Made by a program: the position numbers and the translations under genes. Positions 6,971 through 12,304 of a stretch of 12,304 nt of DNA are shown one piece after another. Below the pieces are notes generated by a model. The model made no database searches. It had not been told where the DNA came from and saw only the letters and a program-made list of their open reading frames with translations. Origin of the DNA: Hyphomicrobiales bacterium (GTDB taxonomy: Bacteria; Pseudomonadota; Alphaproteobacteria; Rhizobiales; JAKIUO01); the NCBI GenBank assembly GCA_027069645.1, contig JALXEI010000280.1, positions 1 through 12,304 on the forward strand. The letters run 5' to 3'. The first letter of the stretch is position 1. The number at the start of each line of letters is the position of its first letter.

Positions 6971-7056
6971 CCGTTCACACAACATAATTGCCGCACTTTG
7001 AGGAAGAAACCTTGAACACTTGCGTGGCTGAAAAACAAATACCGAACTCATCAAGG

Positions 7057-7076
7057 AAAAAGTCACACTCCGTGTG
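7057..7076 (-). terminator. Intrinsic terminator of tRNA-Leu
   Basis: On the minus strand CACAC (7072-7076) and GTGTG (7064-7068) form a short stem with a three-base loop, followed by AC and five T (7057-7061). It begins one base after the encoded CCA end, so transcription should stop right after the tRNA. The stem is short, but the T-run is clear. Confidence 0.6.
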
Positions 7077-7163
7077 TGGTGCGGGCGGCGGGACTCGAAC
7101 CCGCACGGCGCAAAGGCCTCAGGATTTTAAGTCCTGTGTGTCTACCAGTTCCACCACGCCCGC
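7077..7163 (-). tRNA. tRNA-Leu (anticodon UAA)
   Basis: An 87-base tRNA. The acceptor arm GCGGGCG (7157-7163) pairs perfectly with CGCCCGC (7081-7087), followed by discriminator A and an encoded CCA (7077-7079). The anticodon arm CAGGACTTAAAATCCTG places TAA at the centre of the loop, which reads UUA codons. The T arm has GGTTCGAGTCC, and the long variable arm expected of a class II leucine tRNA is present (GAGGCCTTTGCGCC region). The D-arm contains TGGTAGAC. The gene sits between the IS remnant and the end of the suf operon; tRNA genes are frequent sites of foreign DNA insertion. Confidence 0.97.
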
Positions 7164-7184
7164 AAGTATTGAATTGTGAGCAAA

Positions 7185-7213
7185 CTTATGGCGCTATTGT
7201 CCCGATATTGCAA
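7185..7213 (-). promoter_or_regulatory. Candidate promoter of tRNA-Leu
   Basis: On the minus strand TTGCAA (7208-7213), a 17-bp spacer and CATAAG (7185-7190) give a reasonable sigma-70-type promoter (four of six at each box). It would start RNA about 15 bases before the mature tRNA 5' end at 7163. Confidence 0.4.
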
Positions 7214-7264
7214 TGAAAATGGTGTTCCCGGTTTTGCGGCCTGCCCCCGGTTGGTCGTAATATG

Positions 7265-7289
7265 AAAAAGAGATAACCACGGGGCTATC
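7265..7289 (-). terminator. Intrinsic terminator at the end of the suf operon
   Basis: Minus-strand GATAGCC (7283-7289) pairs with GGTTATC (7272-7278) with one G-U pair and a four-base loop, followed by TCTTTTT (7265-7271). The hairpin starts inside the osmC stop codon, so it ends the operon with no trailer and insulates the tRNA gene. Confidence 0.7.
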
Positions 7290-7725
7290 AGGAAGGTTGA
7301 TCCGGGATCGTACCGGTAACGATTTCAAAACTGTGGGTAATCCTAGCCGTTTGGCCCAGCATAATCGAAGCGGAACAATATTTTTCAGCCGACAGTTCAA
7401 TGGCTCGCTGTACGAGACTTTCCCTGAGCCCCGTCCCTTTCAAAACAAAATGGACATGAATTTTTGTAAAGACAGCCGGAACATCCTCCGCCCGCTCTGC
7501 TTCCAGCTCGATTTTGAGTTCCTGCAATTCGACCCGGGCCTTTTTTAATATCGAAACAACGTCGAAACCGGTACATCCGCCCATACCAATCAAAAGCAGT
7601 TCCATCGGACGAGCGCCCTTATTGTTCCCGCCAAGAGCGGGCGACCCATCCATCACAATGTGATGGCCGGTCTCGCTCACGGCGTCAAAGCGCACATTAT
7701 GTGTCCAGTTGATTTCGGCTTTCAT
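7288..7725 (-). CDS. OsmC-family peroxiredoxin-like protein
   Basis: A 145-residue cytoplasmic protein of the OsmC/Ohr superfamily, dimeric thiol peroxidases that reduce organic or fatty-acid hydroperoxides. The two conserved cysteines are Cys51 (IGMGGCTGFDVVSIL, peroxidatic) and Cys117 (AEKYCSAS, resolving). The ARPMELLL segment before the first cysteine is also typical. The layout is closer to the YhfA/OsmC-like branch than to Ohr, so a specific substrate is not assigned. A TTG at 7746 opens the same frame, but it overlaps the stop of the upstream gene. The ATG at 7725 has AGGGA ten bases upstream and is preferred. It is the last gene of the suf operon, 17 bases after the amidase. An oxidant-defence role would fit with iron-sulfur cluster assembly, but this is inference from context. 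Confidence 0.9.
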   Translation of the reverse strand: MKAEINWTHNVRFDAVSETGHHIVMDGSPALGGNNKGARPMELLLIGMGGCTGFDVVSILKKARVELQELKIELEAERAEDVPAVFTKIHVHFVLKGTGLRESLVQRAIELSAEKYCSASIMLGQTARITHSFEIVTGTIPDQPS

Positions 7726-7742
7726 TGGAAAACGTCCCTGTT

Positions 7743-8510
7743 TCAAACCTCTACAGCCAACGGCAGGGCCTCAACCAGACGATCAAGGGTTTTAATTGTC
7801 GAGCGATCAAGGCGTCCATCAACCCTTTCCGGGCGAAAGTGACGCTGGAAGGCGGTGACCAGAAAAGCATCATCCTGATCAAAGGCCCCCTGCCTCTCCA
7901 CTTGATAGCCATAAGCTGCCAGTTGCGCCCGTGCGCGCTCAATATGGCTGTTTTCATCGCCAATGTAAAATCCTTCATCTCCCTCCAACGCGGCCGGTTC
8001 GACATAGTGACCAATGCCGTTTTTGTGCAGACGATCCCAGGGGAATTTTTCTCCGGGGTCCTTTTTGCGCTTCGGGGCAACATCGGAATGGGCAATGACA
8101 TTTTGCGGTAATATGTTGTGGCGCCTGATAATGTCCTTTGAGAGCGCCATGACAGTTTCGATCTGACGGTCGGGAAAGTCCTCCAAAACGGCTACGTGCC
8201 CCCTGTTGACGATCTCGATGCCGATGGAACAGGAATTGATATCACTTTCTCCGGCCCAGTAAGATGCACCGGCATGCCAGGCGCGCCGGTTTTCGGCAAC
8301 CATCTGCACAATGCCGCCTGCCTCATCCACCAGATAGTGACAGGAAACATTACTGCCCTCTGAACACAGATGATCAAGGGCCGCCTCTGCACTTTCCATG
8401 CCCGTATAATGCAGGAGCAGTATTGTCGGGGTCAGACCGTTGCGGCGGTCCTGGAAATTGGGCGTATCGCGCCATGTGGCCGCCAGAAGGGTATCACAGC
8501 GCCCCGCCAT
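7743..8510 (-). CDS. AmpD-like N-acetylmuramoyl-L-alanine amidase with peptidoglycan-binding domain
   Basis: Amidase_2-family zinc enzyme that removes the peptide from (anhydro)muramic acid, probably in cell-wall recycling. From the ATG at 8510 it has 255 residues. Zinc ligands are His34 (LLLHYTGM), His141 (VIAHSDVAP) and Asp151 (KKDPGEKFPW), with Glu99 (SIGIEIVN) in the catalytic position. A C-terminal PG_binding_1 domain (about 182-250, with AYGYQV and VTAFQRHFRP) follows, the domain order of E. coli AmiD. No signal peptide or lipobox is seen, so a cytoplasmic AmpD-like role is likely. The frame is open to 8621 inside the upstream gene; starts at GTG 8522 or ATG 8510 are both possible, and neither has ideal ribosome-site spacing. 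It starts four bases after the upstream stop, so it is probably translationally coupled. Confidence 0.92.
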   Translation of the reverse strand: MAGRCDTLLAATWRDTPNFQDRRNGLTPTILLLHYTGMESAEAALDHLCSEGSNVSCHYLVDEAGGIVQMVAENRRAWHAGASYWAGESDINSCSIGIEIVNRGHVAVLEDFPDRQIETVMALSKDIIRRHNILPQNVIAHSDVAPKRKKDPGEKFPWDRLHKNGIGHYVEPAALEGDEGFYIGDENSHIERARAQLAAYGYQVERQGAFDQDDAFLVTAFQRHFRPERVDGRLDRSTIKTLDRLVEALPLAVEV

Positions 8511-8514
8511 CCCC

Positions 8515-8901
8515 TTATTCACCGCCCATAAAACTGTTGAGGCGGTCAGTGGAGACGGGCTGAAGTTCCACCGATTCACCGCAGCCACAAGCGCTGACCT
8601 GATTGGGATTATCAAAGACAAAGCCGGAAGTCATTTTATCGACCTTGTAATCCATTTTTGTGCCGAGCAGAAACATAACGGCTTTGGGATCGATAAACAG
8701 GGTGACGCCCTTGTCTTCGACCACATCATCACCTTCGGGGGCCTTTTTGGCATATTCCATTGTGTAGGCAACGCCGGCACAACCCGAATTTTCGATGCCA
8801 ATGCGCAGTCCGGCCAGTGGCTCATCCGATTTTTCCATTATGGCCCTGATACGATCAGCCGCTGCATCGGTGAGAGTCATCAGTTTGGGAGTGGCAATCA
8901 T
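8515..8901 (-). CDS. sufA: SufA/IscA-type iron-sulfur carrier (HesB family)
   Basis: A-type carrier that receives [2Fe-2S] or [4Fe-4S] clusters from the SUF scaffold and passes them to target enzymes in the cytoplasm. It has 128 residues. The three conserved cysteines are Cys41 (ENSGCAGVAY), Cys105 and Cys107 (SACGCGES); GFVFDNPNQ before the CGC motif is the family signature. The start is decided by the ribosome site: AGGAAGG lies seven bases before the ATG at 8901, while an in-frame TTG at 8919 would place that site inside the coding region. It follows sufT by 32 bases and precedes the AmpD-like gene by four. The name sufA is based on operon position; ErpA or IscA homology could be equally close. 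Confidence 0.93.
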   Translation of the reverse strand: MIATPKLMTLTDAAADRIRAIMEKSDEPLAGLRIGIENSGCAGVAYTMEYAKKAPEGDDVVEDKGVTLFIDPKAVMFLLGTKMDYKVDKMTSGFVFDNPNQVSACGCGESVELQPVSTDRLNSFMGGE

Positions 8902-8933
8902 TGCTTTTCCTTCCTGCAAGCCGAACCGGCCTT

Positions 8934-9404
8934 TTAAAACATGCCCAGTTCAAGGCGCGCCTCGTCCGACATCTGATTGGGATCCCAGGGGGGATCAAAC
9001 ACCATATTGACCCCGACCCCGGTCACTTCGGGAATTTCGCTAAGTGCGTCATGCACCCAGCCCGGCATCTCCCCCGCCACCGGGCAGCCCGGCGCAGTCA
9101 GTGTCATGTCAATACGCACCTTTTTTTCATCTGTAACGTCAATCTTGTAGATAAGGCCCAGCTCGTAAATATCAACCGGGATTTCGGGATCCCTGACTGT
9201 TTTTAACGCAGCAACAATCTTGCGGCGCAGATCGTTCAACTCTTCCTTTGAGAGTTTTGAACCCTTTACCGGTGTGCCGCCTTCGGCAACCGTTGGTGGC
9301 CTTTTGCTCTGTTCGGCTTTCGACATTTGTGTGCTCTGATCGTTCATGGCATCAACTTTGCTCGTTAAAGATCCTGCTTCCTGTTCTGTATTTGGGCCTG
9401 TCAT
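8934..9404 (-). CDS. sufT: SufT, DUF59/MIP18-type Fe-S maturation protein
   Basis: Small cytoplasmic protein of the DUF59/MIP18 family that helps maturation of iron-sulfur proteins. It has 156 residues: a polar, probably unstructured N-terminus (1-50), then the DUF59 domain. Family marks are ALKTVRDPEIPVDIYELGLI (DPE at 72-74) and TAPGCPVAGEMP with the conserved Cys107, and the end FDPPWDPNQMSDEARLELG is typical of SUF-operon members. The ATG at 9404 overlaps the sufS stop by four bases (ATGA), which suggests translational coupling. Starts at 9347 or 9326 would remove part of the variable N-terminus and cannot be excluded. Its place between sufS and the A-type carrier is the usual one in alphaproteobacteria. 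Confidence 0.93.
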   Translation of the reverse strand: MTGPNTEQEAGSLTSKVDAMNDQSTQMSKAEQSKRPPTVAEGGTPVKGSKLSKEELNDLRRKIVAALKTVRDPEIPVDIYELGLIYKIDVTDEKKVRIDMTLTAPGCPVAGEMPGWVHDALSEIPEVTGVGVNMVFDPPWDPNQMSDEARLELGMF

Positions 9405-10660
9405 GAGAAAAACCCGATCGCCCGCTCCAGCCCCTCGCAAAGGGCGTCCACTTCCTCGCGTTTGTTATACATGGCAAACGAAGCGCGGCATGTGGATGTG
9501 ACATTGAAACGCGCCATCAAAGGTTCGGCACAATGGGTGCCGGCACGCACCGCAATACCGGAGCGATCCAGCAAGGTGGCAATATCGTGCGCATGGACGC
9601 CTTTGATCTCGAAGGAAAAAATGGCCCCTTTGTTCCTCGCATCACCAATAATGCGCAGTGAATTGAGCGCCTGCAATTGTTCTTTTGCGTAAATTTTCAG
9701 TCCCTCTTCATGCGCAGCAATCGCATCAAGGCCGGTTTCCATCATGAAGTCGAGCGCCACGCCAAGACCAATGGCCTGCACGATGGGCGGCGTTCCGGCC
9801 TCGAATTTGTGCGGTGGTTGCCCATAGCCGATTTCGTCCCTTGTCACATGGCTGATCATCTCGCCACCGCCCATATAGGGCCGCATGCGTTCCTGAAACG
9901 CCCTTTTGGCATAAAGCACGCCTATGCCGGAGGGGCCATAGAGCTTGTGACCGGTCATGACATAGAAATCGGCATCCAGCGCCTGCACATCCACCGGCAT
10001 GTGAACCGCCGCCTGCGAGCCATCAACCAGCACCGGAATGCCCCGGGCATGGGCCAGTTCGATCACCTGCTTCACCGGCACGATGGTCCCGAGCACATTG
10101 GACATATGGGTGATAGCTACCAGTTTTGTGCGCTCTGTCAGCAGCTTTTCAAACTCATCGACCAGGAAATTGCCATCGTCATCAATGGGCGCCCATTTCA
10201 GCACCACCCCGTGGCGTTCGCGGTGGAAATGCCAGGGAACAATATTGGAATGATGCTCCATGATCGACAGCACCACTTCGTCGCCGGACTCAAAGGCCAC
10301 GCCGCCATAGCTTGACGCGACCAGATTGAGTGCCCCCGTGGCATTGCCGGTAAAAATGATCTCCTCACTCGAAGGGGCGTTGATGAATTTGGCGACAGAT
10401 TTACGCGCCTGCTCAAAACGGTCCGTTGCCGTGTTGGAAAGGAAATGCAGGCCGCGATGGACATTGGCATATTCTTCCTCATAAGCCCTCTGAATCGCCT
10501 CAAGAACGACCTGCGGTTTTTGCGCCGAAGCGCCATTATCGAGATAGACCAAGGGCTTGCCGTGAATTTCGCGCGACAATATGGGAAACTGTTGGCGTAC
10601 CTCTTCAACATCATAGCTTGCAGCGTTGAGGCGTTCTCTGGCCGGGGGCATGCTATTCAT
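9401..10660 (-). CDS. sufS: Cysteine desulfurase SufS
   Basis: PLP-dependent class V aminotransferase-fold enzyme that converts cysteine to alanine and holds the sulfur as a persulfide for cluster assembly. It has 419 residues, close to the family length. Visible motifs are VYLDNGASAQKP near the N-terminus, EHHSNIVPW (His136), VDGSQAAVHM (Asp213, which binds the PLP ring nitrogen), TGHKLYGPSG (Lys239, Schiff base) and RAGTHCAEPLM (Cys377, persulfide). Arg392 in TCRASFAMYN is the expected substrate carboxylate contact. The ATG at 10660 has a perfect GGAGG eight bases upstream (10669-10673). The frame extends to 10699, but that would overlap sufD further. The chosen start still overlaps the sufD stop by eight bases, and the stop overlaps sufT by four. 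No sufE is in the window; SufS normally needs SufE or SufU as sulfur acceptor. Confidence 0.97.
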   Translation of the reverse strand: MNSMPPARERLNAASYDVEEVRQQFPILSREIHGKPLVYLDNGASAQKPQVVLEAIQRAYEEEYANVHRGLHFLSNTATDRFEQARKSVAKFINAPSSEEIIFTGNATGALNLVASSYGGVAFESGDEVVLSIMEHHSNIVPWHFHRERHGVVLKWAPIDDDGNFLVDEFEKLLTERTKLVAITHMSNVLGTIVPVKQVIELAHARGIPVLVDGSQAAVHMPVDVQALDADFYVMTGHKLYGPSGIGVLYAKRAFQERMRPYMGGGEMISHVTRDEIGYGQPPHKFEAGTPPIVQAIGLGVALDFMMETGLDAIAAHEEGLKIYAKEQLQALNSLRIIGDARNKGAIFSFEIKGVHAHDIATLLDRSGIAVRAGTHCAEPLMARFNVTSTCRASFAMYNKREEVDALCEGLERAIGFFS

Positions 10661-12002
10661 CGCTCTTTCCTCCAAGCCAGGCCTGCGCCACCGCAGCAAA
10701 AGCCTCTTTTATGTTGTCCTCTTCGATCAGTTCAAAAGCCTCCCCGACGAAGGCCAGGACAAGCAGGCTTTGCGCGGTTTCCTCGCTCATGCCGCGCTGT
10801 TGCATATAGAACATCAAATCTTCATCAAGCTGCCCGGATGTGGCCCCGTGGCCGCATTGCACATCATCGGCGTAGATTTCCAGCTCCGGTTTTGCGTCGA
10901 ACTCGGAACTGTCTGACAGCATGATACCGCGCGCCATCTGTTTGGCATCGGTCTTTTGCGCATCGGGTCTAACCACCAGCTTGCCCTGAAACACGGCCCG
11001 ACCACGATCATCCAGCACGGTCTTGAACAGCTCACGACTTGATGTTTCAGGCGCTGCATGGACAATGTTCATGGTTGTGTCGCTATGCTGCTCGTCCCAA
11101 AGAAGTGCCACGCCGGATATATCGCCCTTCGCCCCCGCGCCATCAAAGCGGACATGGATCGAGTTACGCGACAGTTTTGCACCAATGGTGAACTGGAAGC
11201 CGCGATAATCGGCCTGTTCGCCAATCGACACCATCCAGTTGGACAAATGACTGGCCCGTGCGCCATCATGTTGAAACTTGATATGGTTGAGTTTTGCCCC
11301 CTTTTCCAGCAGCACTTCGGTCGCCGTATTGCGTTGCACATCTGGCGAGCGCAAATGCACATGGCTTTCCAGAATCGTGGCGCTCGCCCCTTCAGCGACA
11401 TGCACAATATGGCGCTCGGTGATGGCTTCGCCCTTTGCCGCAGTGGAAATGAAAACAAGATGCACGGGGCGCTTCAATTCGGCATCCTTGACAATCTCGA
11501 TCACCGCCCCGTCACGCATGAAAGCCGTGTTGAGGGCAAGCACCGGATCATCCTCTGGCGGATTGACCTGATTGAATTTTTCGCGGAACCAGTCCGGGGA
11601 ATTGTCCAGCACTTCGCGCAAGGGCGTCATGAAAACCTGGCTCGCTTCGTCCGAAATGATAAAACTGTTGTCCTCATCATAAACCCCATCGACAAAGACA
11701 ATATGGTGCGCCGACACGCCATGCAGATCACTGCCCAGCGCCTTGTAAAGGTCATTGTCGGAGACCTTCGCCAGTTCTCCACTCGCAGGGGTTAACGCCT
11801 CTTTCAGCATCATCCGCAGATCGGTATATTTCCACGCCTCGATGCGCCGGTGTGGCAGGCCGAGTTCACCAAAGCGGCGAATGGCCGCCTCGCGCAGCCC
11901 GGCCACCCACTCATTGCCGGGCAGGCTCTTGCCGGTTTCATCAAACTGGCGGACAAAGCCCTTTTCGGCTTCGGTTTTTTCTAACTTGGGCGCAACTGTC
12001 AT
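10653..12002 (-). CDS. sufD: Fe-S cluster scaffold subunit SufD
   Basis: Component of the SufBCD complex, which assembles iron-sulfur clusters in the cytoplasm; SufD pairs with SufB, and SufC supplies ATPase activity. It has 449 residues from the ATG at 12002. The N-terminal helical region contains GLPHRRIEAWKYTDLR, a SufD/SufB mark. The middle is the right-handed beta-helix core with HIVHVAEGASATILESH. Near the end, YADDVQCGHGATSGQLDEDL carries Cys383 and His385, matching the conserved Cys and His that help form the SufB-SufD interface. The ATG at 12008 also fits the frame, but AGGA lies nine bases before the ATG at 12002 and only three before the other. The gene follows sufC by 12 bases and overlaps sufS by eight. 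Confidence 0.97.
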   Translation of the reverse strand: MTVAPKLEKTEAEKGFVRQFDETGKSLPGNEWVAGLREAAIRRFGELGLPHRRIEAWKYTDLRMMLKEALTPASGELAKVSDNDLYKALGSDLHGVSAHHIVFVDGVYDEDNSFIISDEASQVFMTPLREVLDNSPDWFREKFNQVNPPEDDPVLALNTAFMRDGAVIEIVKDAELKRPVHLVFISTAAKGEAITERHIVHVAEGASATILESHVHLRSPDVQRNTATEVLLEKGAKLNHIKFQHDGARASHLSNWMVSIGEQADYRGFQFTIGAKLSRNSIHVRFDGAGAKGDISGVALLWDEQHSDTTMNIVHAAPETSSRELFKTVLDDRGRAVFQGKLVVRPDAQKTDAKQMARGIMLSDSSEFDAKPELEIYADDVQCGHGATSGQLDEDLMFYMQQRGMSEETAQSLLVLAFVGEAFELIEEDNIKEAFAAVAQAWLGGKSDE

Positions 12003-12014
12003 GATCATTATTCC

Positions 12015-12304
12015 TCAGGCTGCATCGCTGTCGACATAGTCCGCATAACCCGACTTTTCCAGCTCCAGTGCCAGTTCCCTGCCGCCGCTGTGACGGATCT
12101 TGCCTTTGGAAAACACATGCACCCTGTCCGGCACGATATAATCAAGCAGGCGCTGATAATGGGTAATGACCAGGACGGAGCGCTCTGGCGAACGCAACGC
12201 ATTGACCCCTTCTGCCACCACTTTCAGCGCATCAATGTCAAGGCCGCTGTCGATCTCGTCAAGAATGCACAGGGAGGGTTCGAGCAGCGCCATTTGCAAA
12301 ATCT
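12015..12304 (-). CDS. sufC: SufC ATPase, C-terminal part (cut by window edge)
   Basis: ABC-type ATPase of the SufBCD scaffold. Only the last 96 residues are present; the Walker A motif and most of the ABC signature lie beyond 12304. What remains begins ILQMALLEPSL and includes Walker B (LCILDEIDSGLD, catalytic Glu after the Asp), the D-loop SGLD and the H-loop histidine (LVITHYQRLLDYI). VHVFSKGKIRHSGGREL is the usual SufC end. DEID replaces the commoner DETD at Walker B, a conservative change. An in-frame TTG at 12299 is not a start, because the conserved sequence continues past it to the edge. SufB is expected next, outside the window. Confidence 0.96.
   Translation of the reverse strand, partial: ILQMALLEPSLCILDEIDSGLDIDALKVVAEGVNALRSPERSVLVITHYQRLLDYIVPDRVHVFSKGKIRHSGGRELALELEKSGYADYVDSDAA

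Noticed and set aside
6988..7179. A 63-residue open frame containing GAGGGTRTRTAQRPQDFKSC on the plus strand
   Set aside because: It is the antisense of the tRNA-Leu gene, a well-known source of spurious protein annotations.
9677..10315. A His-rich 212-residue plus-strand frame
   Set aside because: It is the antisense of sufS; the His content arises from complementary codons of the real gene.
11058..11795. A 245-residue plus-strand frame
   Set aside because: It is the antisense of sufD, which has clear family motifs and operon context.
1..12304. CRISPR arrays, toxin-antitoxin pairs, phage genes or anti-phage systems
   Set aside because: I saw no regularly spaced direct repeats, no paired small genes and no defence-type domains; the content is core metabolism, cell wall and RNA decay plus one IS remnant.

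Overview
This window looks like chromosomal, mostly housekeeping DNA from an alphaproteobacterium, probably from the Rhizobiales/Hyphomicrobiales side, with moderate GC. Three things point there. First, an AmiC-type amidase and penicillin-binding protein 1A lie divergent to RNase E. Second, RNase E has a long charged insert inside its S1 domain and ends in a GWW motif. Third, the suf operon runs sufC-sufD-sufS-sufT-sufA. No species can be named from the sequence alone.

Layout: 1-645 (minus) is the N-terminal part of a class A penicillin-binding protein, cut by the window edge. Upstream of it, 846-2135 (minus) is a secreted zinc amidase with an AMIN domain. A long divergent intergenic region (2136-3058) holds candidate promoters, two dyads and a clear stem-loop in the rne leader. 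RNase E follows on the plus strand (3059-5647) and ends at a GC-rich hairpin. From 5783 to about 7060 the content is accessory: an orphan three-helix membrane protein (minus), then a 525-bp IS3-family remnant with both terminal inverted repeats but an internally deleted transposase. A tRNA-Leu(UAA) on the minus strand (7077-7163) has its own terminator and a candidate promoter.

From 12304 down to 7288 the minus strand carries one tightly packed operon: sufC (C-terminal part only), sufD, sufS, sufT, a sufA/iscA-type carrier, an AmpD-like amidase and an OsmC-family protein. It closes with an intrinsic terminator directly at the osmC stop codon. SufC and SufD (with SufB, expected upstream and outside the window) form the cluster scaffold. 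SufS supplies sulfur from cysteine, and SufT and the A-type carrier help mature and deliver clusters. The peptidoglycan-recycling amidase and the thiol peroxidase-like OsmC protein are extra cargo at the end of the operon.

I see no clearly new system. The observations most worth following up are the rne leader hairpin, the non-autonomous IS derivative beside the tRNA gene, the orphan membrane protein, and the AmpD-like/OsmC tail of the suf operon.
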